Shown here: positions 58,042 to 64,000 of the stretch, piece by piece
Position numbering within the stretch: the first letter of the stretch is position 1
Layout of the letters: the number at the start of each line of letters is the position of its first letter
Notes under the pieces: model-generated
The model's database searches: none
Seen by the model: only the letters and a program-made list of their open reading frames with translations
Told to the model about the DNA's origin: nothing
Position numbers and translations under genes: made by a program
Assembly (NCBI GenBank): GCA_036768485.1
Contig: JAVLUZ010000154.1
Coordinates: 40,792,851-40,856,850 of the forward strand
DNA: 64,000 nt
Direction of reading: 5' to 3'
Origin: Mermis nigrescens
Taxonomy: Eukaryota > Nematoda > Enoplea > Mermithida > Mermithidae

Positions 58042-58606
58042 ACATTAGTATGAATATGTCAATATAATTACGAATTAAACAATAGCCTAAGGAAGAATTA
58101 AAATTTTGCGGAATTTATACCCCAAGATAGACATTTAAAATTCACGCCAATCTACGAAATAGAATTATAAAATCAAAATCAGTAATAAAAAAACATGAAA
58201 ACTTGAAACTTACGAGTTCCAATTTCGAATAAGATATGAATTAAAAGTTTGAAAAGCACGCCATGTACAGAAAACTTTTAAAGTCTCAAAAATCTAAACG
58301 GGTCGAAAGTAAAACTCCGATTAGTATAATCGCCTACTAAAGCTGACCAGAACCATTAGAATTTTAGTTTAAAAACATGTACATGGTATTTAAAGGCAGA
58401 CTGTTTATGAAAAACATATAAGGCATCAATAGTCCAACAACAAAATATTTCTGCTTCATTTAAAACTTTCTCCTAAAACCTACATAGTTTACCCCACTCA
58501 GATTTCAACGAATCCAAAGTTAGATGGACTATTGTACATACCTATGTACATAAGTGTGTTGACTTGAATATTTTTACGAGTACATAAGTATGTACAGATT
58601 GGCCTC

Positions 58607-58850
58607 CATAGGTGGGCGGCATCAAAATTCTGGGAGTGCAAGATTTTTCAAAGGTAATAAATGGCCTTGAAAATTGTGGTATGGCGAAAAAACACCATTT
58701 TTCAACGTTTCTCATCGAGCACTATCCATTAGAATCAAAAAATTGCGAAAAAAATATATCAAAAATTGAATTCTGGGGAGGGGGGATATTTTGGTTTCTC
58801 GGGGGGGGAGGTGCATACCCCAAAAACCCCCACGCCCACGCCCAGGTGTG
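58607..58850 (+). mobile_element. M1-family MITE, copy 2 counterpart of 33573
   Basis: CATAGGTGGGCGGCATC to CACGCCCAGGTGTG, again stopping 12 bases from the exon 7 donor. Confidence 0.67.
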
Positions 58851-58862
58851 CTGGCCTCTTAC

Positions 58863-58975
58863 CGTATAACTTCCACAAGGCTCCATAAAAGAAATAAATA
58901 GAATACAAACGGTTTGTCGTGCATTCGCGATTCACCATTCAGAATAATAAATAGTACAAAACCGCGACCGAATGT
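58863..58975 (-). pseudogene. HACD3: HACD3 copy 2 exon 7 with mutated acceptor
   Basis: The 113-base exon body and donor are intact, but the acceptor reads TTTTGCAA instead of TTTTGCAG (plus-strand T at 58976 where copy 1 has C). Correct splicing should fail. Skipping this 113-base exon would also shift the frame before the catalytic residues. Confidence 0.82.
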
Positions 58976-59197
58976 TTGCAAAATGTAAGAAAATAATCTT
59001 ATCCAAACGCGACTCGGCAAGGCCACTGGCAGATTTAGCCGCCCCCTGTCGTCAAAATATATTCGGGCGCAATGAAGAATAGATGTGTATTTTTTTGATG
59101 ATTTTAGCCATTTTTTTTATTTTTCGAATTTTTCCAGCGCTTCGTGCCAAAATAATATTGATTAATGTATCGTATAAGAAATAGAGATGTCCCAAGG

Positions 59198-59646
59198 CCA
59201 GTGTTTTTTTGTACAAGGTCCGTTTGTACATGTACAAAGATGGTCCCCAAAAGTCTTTTGTACATTTTGTACATGCAAATTTTTGTGTACTGTAATATAG
59301 TACAGTAGCGATTTTGTTGTGGTAAAACAGGGTTTTCGATCTTTGGTAGTGTATTTTAGCTCATTTCTGGGTTTCTGACGCCAAAAATTACTAAAAATTG
59401 TCTCAAAGTGGCGCGAAGCGCCGAAAAATTCGACATTTTTCCATTCTAAATGCAAATTATGCCATTTTAAAGATATGTAGGACAAACAATTACTCATTTC
59501 GGCGCGAAGCGCCGAAAATTTTTGCGAATTTCAGACCTTTTTTGCAATTTTTGTCTTCTCAAAAATCTTTGTACATGTACAAAGACGGTAACAGAAAGTC
59601 TTTGTACATCGGGAAAAATCTTTGACGAATACAAAAATAACAGTAC
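59198..59646 (+). mobile_element. M2-family repeat, copy 2 counterpart of 34157
   Basis: CCAGTGTTTTTTTGTACAAG to AATACAAAAATAACAGTACC with two perfect GGCGCGAAGCGCC hairpins and TTTGTACATGTACAAAG palindromes at both ends. Confidence 0.65.
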
Positions 59647-60839
59647 CCAGGTCAGACTTTTAAGCCGGGGCCGGGGCAAATGTTTGTATACTCATATAAA
59701 TGCCGACCTTATAAGTGTACACGTGAGATTATACATATAAGGTGGGTACTTTTTTGTACTATAGTACTCAATCATGTAACTGTGAAAAGGGTTTTAATTT
59801 CGCGTTTCTCGCCGTATAAAGGCTTTGAACTAAAAGCTGTGGAAGTTAGAAAACGGTTTGAAATTTATATCAATGATGCGCATTGCACGTGATACTGAAT
59901 CAGTCCAATTAAATGACAATTATTAGCGCTAAATCTTAAATGTGCAACTATTTCAGATTTTCAAAGGGTAGTGACTGATTTCGGGGAGGTAAAGAATCGC
60001 AAGATAATTTCAAAATTCGTATTGGATACCGACGACACTTTGGATCTAAGCTCTCAATTGATGATGTCAGTTTAAAAAAAACATAGAAATTCCCTGTGAT
60101 TCTATGTACGTGCTCATCATCCTATTTATAGAAAGATTAATTTTTCCGCTAAAAAATCGAACAAATTCACAGCATATGCATTTTTAAGTTTAATATGATC
60201 ATTTTTGTTCCAATTTCCAGTTTGAAAATTCATGAGTTAAATTTTCTTGCCTAAATTGTGGCTGATGCGATATTATTCCCGACAGTAAAAGCTTGATTTT
60301 CAAGAAATTCCGTAAAATTGTGAATTACAGAACAATATTTACCCCTTTATATGATTTTAGGCCAGGGCACCAAGAACTGCGACGGCAGCATGGAATCTCG
60401 CTTCCTTCTGAAGCTGATCATTTAATTAATTTTATGCATTCTATCTACAGATTTTGCATATCATCGAATTTCGTGTACAAGATCTGACAGGATGGAAAAA
60501 AATTTACACGTCATCCGATCCAGCTTATTACGAGATGAACTGTAAAAGTAATAAATAAATCACAAATATATCAACGATATAATAATAGTAATATTAACAA
60601 TAAATATCGATAGATTCAATAATCACTCATTTAAAAGTAAAGCTCATACGCTGAATTTAAATTTTTTAAATTGGGGTAAACATTTACATTTGAGCTATAT
60701 ATGTAAACAATCCAGCGAACAAATTTTGCTATTTGAATTAGTCGGTATTTTGAAATATATCATTTATTCAGTTCCTCGCACTTTTTTAGATTAATTTTTG
60801 AAGAAAATCTAAGAGTTTTACAATTAACTACAAATGTTT

Positions 60840-60965
60840 TAGCCCCGACCCGGGGCGAGTTTTGCTCCGGCGCGGGGTCGGGGCATAAAACCCGGCACCG
60901 GGACCGAGGCATAAGACCCGGCACCGGGACCGGAGCATTAGACCCGGCACCGAGACCGGGGCCGC
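60840..60965. repeat. GC-rich minisatellite-like array, copy 2
   Basis: Counterpart of 35765-35895, same number of recognisable CCCGGCACCGGGACCGG units with point differences. Confidence 0.58.
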
Positions 60966-61422
60966 GATTTGGGACATTCCTAATAAGAAATAATTTTGCT
61001 CATCAGAAGGTGGCAAAAAACCGCTACTTTAAGCAAACTGGTCAAATTTTTCGGAAAATTTTCGACACTTCTAGGGAAATTTTAGGCTCAGCCCCGTCAG
61101 AAAATCATGGATCTGCCACTGCGCAAGACGCTGTTGAAGTGCAAAATTAGCTAAAGAAATATGTTCTACAGTATATTGAAGGAAATCACGACGTCTAAGC
61201 AAAGCATGCAAGCAGAATAAACAAAAATAGTAAAAACAATGGAAATTTAATTGTTGCGTCAAGGATTCAAATAACAAAGGGAACTTTATAGGAATGAGCG
61301 CTATGATGCGAAAATTCTGAGGTAAAAGCCAACCAAATCAAAAGGTACAAAAATGACCGATATCATTTTAAAAAATGTCATACTTATAAATTTACAATAC
61401 AAATATGAATGCAAAATATTAC

Positions 61423-61550
61423 TTGCAAAGTAGTTGCGAGAGTTGAGCCTTTAACATAGCCCAATAAAACGTGCGCTATTTCTAAGAATTGGGCGATTTG
61501 GCAACAGAACATTTTACCACCAATTTCTGACCACGTCTTTGGAAAATAGT
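61423..61550 (-). CDS. HACD3: HACD3 copy 2 exon 6
   Basis: 128 bases between TTCTAG and GTAATA, matching exon 6 of copy 1 in length and phase. Confidence 0.83.
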
Positions 61551-62131
61551 CTAGAAAACAAAATAAACGGGCAGAGTTTCAAAGAATACGATACAAAATC
61601 GATAAGAACGATAAGTAACGCTCAACACACATGCACACTAGAGGGTGTGGGGTATCCACCCTATCACAACTTTTGAAAGGCATACTCCCACAGGCCATTT
61701 GCGGACCAAAACCTACTTTTGCAATTATTAAAGAGCGCCAAATGATGCATAGCAGTATAATCTGAAGTATTTTGTGAGTAGTACTCTGTCAATTCATTCA
61801 TTCAGACAGTTTTTGTCCATTATTATGTCCATATTTGATAGTCCAAGTCATTGTATTGTTCTTATTATCATTTTTTCATGCAAACTCAATTACGAATATT
61901 CAAGAAGAGTGAAATACAACGAATTAAAGCATTATTATAGGTTGTGACGGGGGTTAAGGGACGACAAAAATATCTAAAAAAATCAGCATGAACTTATCAT
62001 TTTAGCGCCATAACTAGCCATAAAATTAATCATTTACTCCCCTCCCTCCAAGGAAATTCGGTTTACCCCTACCCAGAACTTTTGACCGTGTGCATGTATG
62101 TAGCTGAAATAAAACGCACTAAATTGCTTAC

Positions 62132-62232
62132 CACTGCTTTCCGTGTAGTATCCCACTGACAAGCTGATTAGTATGAGAAGATATCCCAAAAACATAGCGA
62201 CATTGTACGTGATCAAATAAGGCTTTGTTAGA
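62132..62232 (-). CDS. HACD3: HACD3 copy 2 exon 5
   Basis: 101 bases encoding LTKPYLITYNVAMFLGYLLI and on; splice signals intact. Confidence 0.83.
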
Positions 62233-62872
62233 CTAAAATTGAAGAAAGATTAATTATAGCATAGTACGCAGAACCTTCAAGAACTCTTCTTAAAATGCAT
62301 CATTTTTCGACCACTCACAAAGCAATCATCAAATGTTATGTTACCAATATCTAAATTTAATTCAGAAGCGGTTCGTGCAATTGCAATATAAAACGGACGG
62401 AAAAAACCACCAGCTTAACTTGGATATAGCCCAAGAGAATGAATTATTTCTTTAATATATATATACGACAGCTACAGCAGTATACTAAATCTAAACACTT
62501 TTACATTTTGTGCGTGGACGACATTTGCTCAAAGAATCAAATCGATTACGTAAGCGGTTCAAACTGAATTATAATAAATTTAAGGTTTAAGTTTAAACAA
62601 TTATGTAGGTAATAGAAACTTTTACTTAAATTCAAAGATAACGGTACCGCGCACAGCAAAAAATATAATGCGTATGAAACTTTATTTTCTGCAAATCTGT
62701 ATTACAGCAGACTATACCTACATAAGTAGTTTAGGTGCCTAAAAATCGCTGTTGGAGTCAACTTCTTCAAGCGCTAAAAATTGCTTTAAATGCACAAGGT
62801 TTCGTAAAAGACTACAGCTTAAGCGACATTAGCCATATTAATGCTGAAGACAATAGCGCTTGTCAAAACGAC

Positions 62873-62943
62873 TCACTGAATCCAAAATCCAAATCCTGTT
62901 TATCCATCATCATTTGCCTCACTACTTCATCGGCCTGTTCTTT
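62873..62943 (-). CDS. HACD3: HACD3 copy 2 exon 4
   Basis: 71 bases with the same KEQADEVVRQMMMDKQDL reading and the same choice between A|GTGAGT and GA|GTCGTT donors. Both copies keep both GT sites. Confidence 0.65.
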
Positions 62944-63502
62944 CTTGAATAAAAATTGACCAATTTTCAATAAAACTCCAGAGTAGAGAAAAACAAACAC
63001 AATAACTATCGGAGGTAAAAAAATAGTATCCATAAGTTATAAGGTTTACTTGAAAAAGAACGACTGAAACTAACACTGACATAGAAAGCAGAAGTAGGTA
63101 GTTTATTTTAGTCATGTAACAGCACTGAAATTCTGGGAGGGCAAGGGGTGAAATTTTTAAGTGCCTTTTTTCGGGTCCAAAAGTGATGGATACGCGTAAA
63201 AACCCATCGTTTTAAAGCGTTTCTGACGGTGCTCAATTTGTAGTCAAAAAATGAGAAGAGTATATGGCGGAAAGCGCCAGAAATTTGACACTTTTGAGCA
63301 AATAGATAGCTAAAAATGCTTAAAGCAGCACTTATTCACGAATTTTTTAGGGAACTTTTGGTAAATCGCGAATTCTGGGGGAGGGTGGTGAAAACCACAA
63401 CCCAAGATTATGCATGGGTTATTCTCGATGTTACTAATCTAATGTTGTCATTTATTTTCCGGTGAACCACACTGAACAACGAGTACGCACATACATACAT
63501 AC

Positions 63503-63739
63503 CTCGTAAGCGTCAACGTCGAAATCATTGAACATATTCTTCTGCTTTTTAGTACTGTCCGAATCAGAATCGTCCGAGTCTTGCCATTTATCGAAATCTA
63601 TCTTGAGCCAGTGGTATTTCTCATTCATCTCCGTAAGCCTCGGCCAGAAACATCGAGGTTTTGCATCAGAGGAGCTAGAATTCGCTTCTTTTTGCAATTG
63701 AATATTCAAACAGCTCTCGTCAACTTTACAGATGTAGTT
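63503..63739 (-). CDS. HACD3: HACD3 copy 2 exon 3
   Basis: 237 bases, same reading and donor (GAG|GTATGT) as copy 1. The encoded p23 end and acidic linker are unchanged as far as I can see. Confidence 0.85.
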
Positions 63740-64000
63740 CTTCAAGGATAAAAGTAGACGAATAAAAAGATCACACATGACAGCATTAACAAATACGAGG
63801 TACTAGCATTACCTGCTCGTTTCTGAGGAGATTTATTCAGTATTCCCTTATTATTATTTGTTTACTCATTTTCTACACATTCTTTGTCATAATCATTTTT
63901 TATAGAAAAAATTCAAAATATAATCAAGTTTTATCAAAATTGGAAAAAGCCAAAACAAATCAATAAAAGGCAATTTTTTTCTATTGGCATGTTGAAATTT

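Larger units (their letters stand above)
49374..63739 (-). pseudogene. HACD3: HACD3 copy 2: duplicated dehydratase gene with splice-site loss and 3' frameshift (5' end beyond window)
   Basis: Direct repeat of copy 1. Exons in the window: 63739-63503 (3), 62943-62873 (4), 62232-62132 (5), 61550-61423 (6), 58975-58863 (7), 56895-56789 (8), 52702-52568 (9) and 49444 to about 49374 (10). Exons 1-2 would lie just past 64000. Exons 3-6, 8 and 9 keep length, phase and splice signals, including the catalytic Tyr and Glu. Exon 7 has AA in place of the AG acceptor. Exon 10 lacks one base, so the SKKKRT tail is replaced by a longer unrelated one. Either a decaying paralogue, or an alternative haplotype with sequence errors. 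Confidence 0.8.

Overview
This is a window of nuclear DNA from an animal, most likely an insect or other arthropod. Its protein-coding genes are AT-rich, split by introns and widely spaced. They use GT-AG splice sites, have animal-type domain architectures, and sit in a dense field of short non-autonomous transposons. There are no bacterial operons, no ribosome-binding sites and no CRISPR array, and I found no tRNA or rRNA gene. The sequence does not fix the species. Two facts about data quality matter. There is a 17-base run of N at 43410-43426, and several one-base frame breaks fall in homopolymer runs, so some broken frames may be assembly errors.

Layout. 1-11.3 kb is non-coding and repeat-rich, with a 1.5-kb hAT-like element (3693-5177) and the first of several copies of a 2.8-kb repeat (7632-10442). 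11.3-15.4 kb holds a three-exon minus-strand Nudix gene of the coenzyme A diphosphatase type (NUDT7/NUDT8-like). 15.5-24.5 kb is almost entirely copies, direct and inverted, of the 2.8-kb family, rich in GTGTAAAG/CTTTACAC motifs, plus a small hAT MITE with target duplications. 25.1-41.85 kb holds a complete ten-exon minus-strand gene for a p23-domain 3-hydroxyacyl-CoA dehydratase (HACD3 type, very-long-chain fatty acid elongation in the ER). Most of its introns contain MITEs. 43.4-47.8 kb is a compositionally different, intronless, GC-richer block. It carries a long reading frame with an RNase D/EXD1-like 3'-5' exonuclease domain and a basic Ser/Arg-rich tail, followed by a polypurine stretch and an LTR-like terminus. 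48.3-64.0 kb repeats the dehydratase locus in the same orientation. This second copy (exons 3-10 in the window) has lost a splice acceptor and has a frame break at its C terminus.

The two recognisable host genes both act on acyl-CoA or CoA metabolites: fatty-acid elongation and CoA hydrolysis. There is no sign they are co-regulated. The main story is genomic: a ~17-kb duplication or unmerged haplotype pair, with transposon insertions private to each copy, and several repeat families that appear not to be standard autonomous elements.
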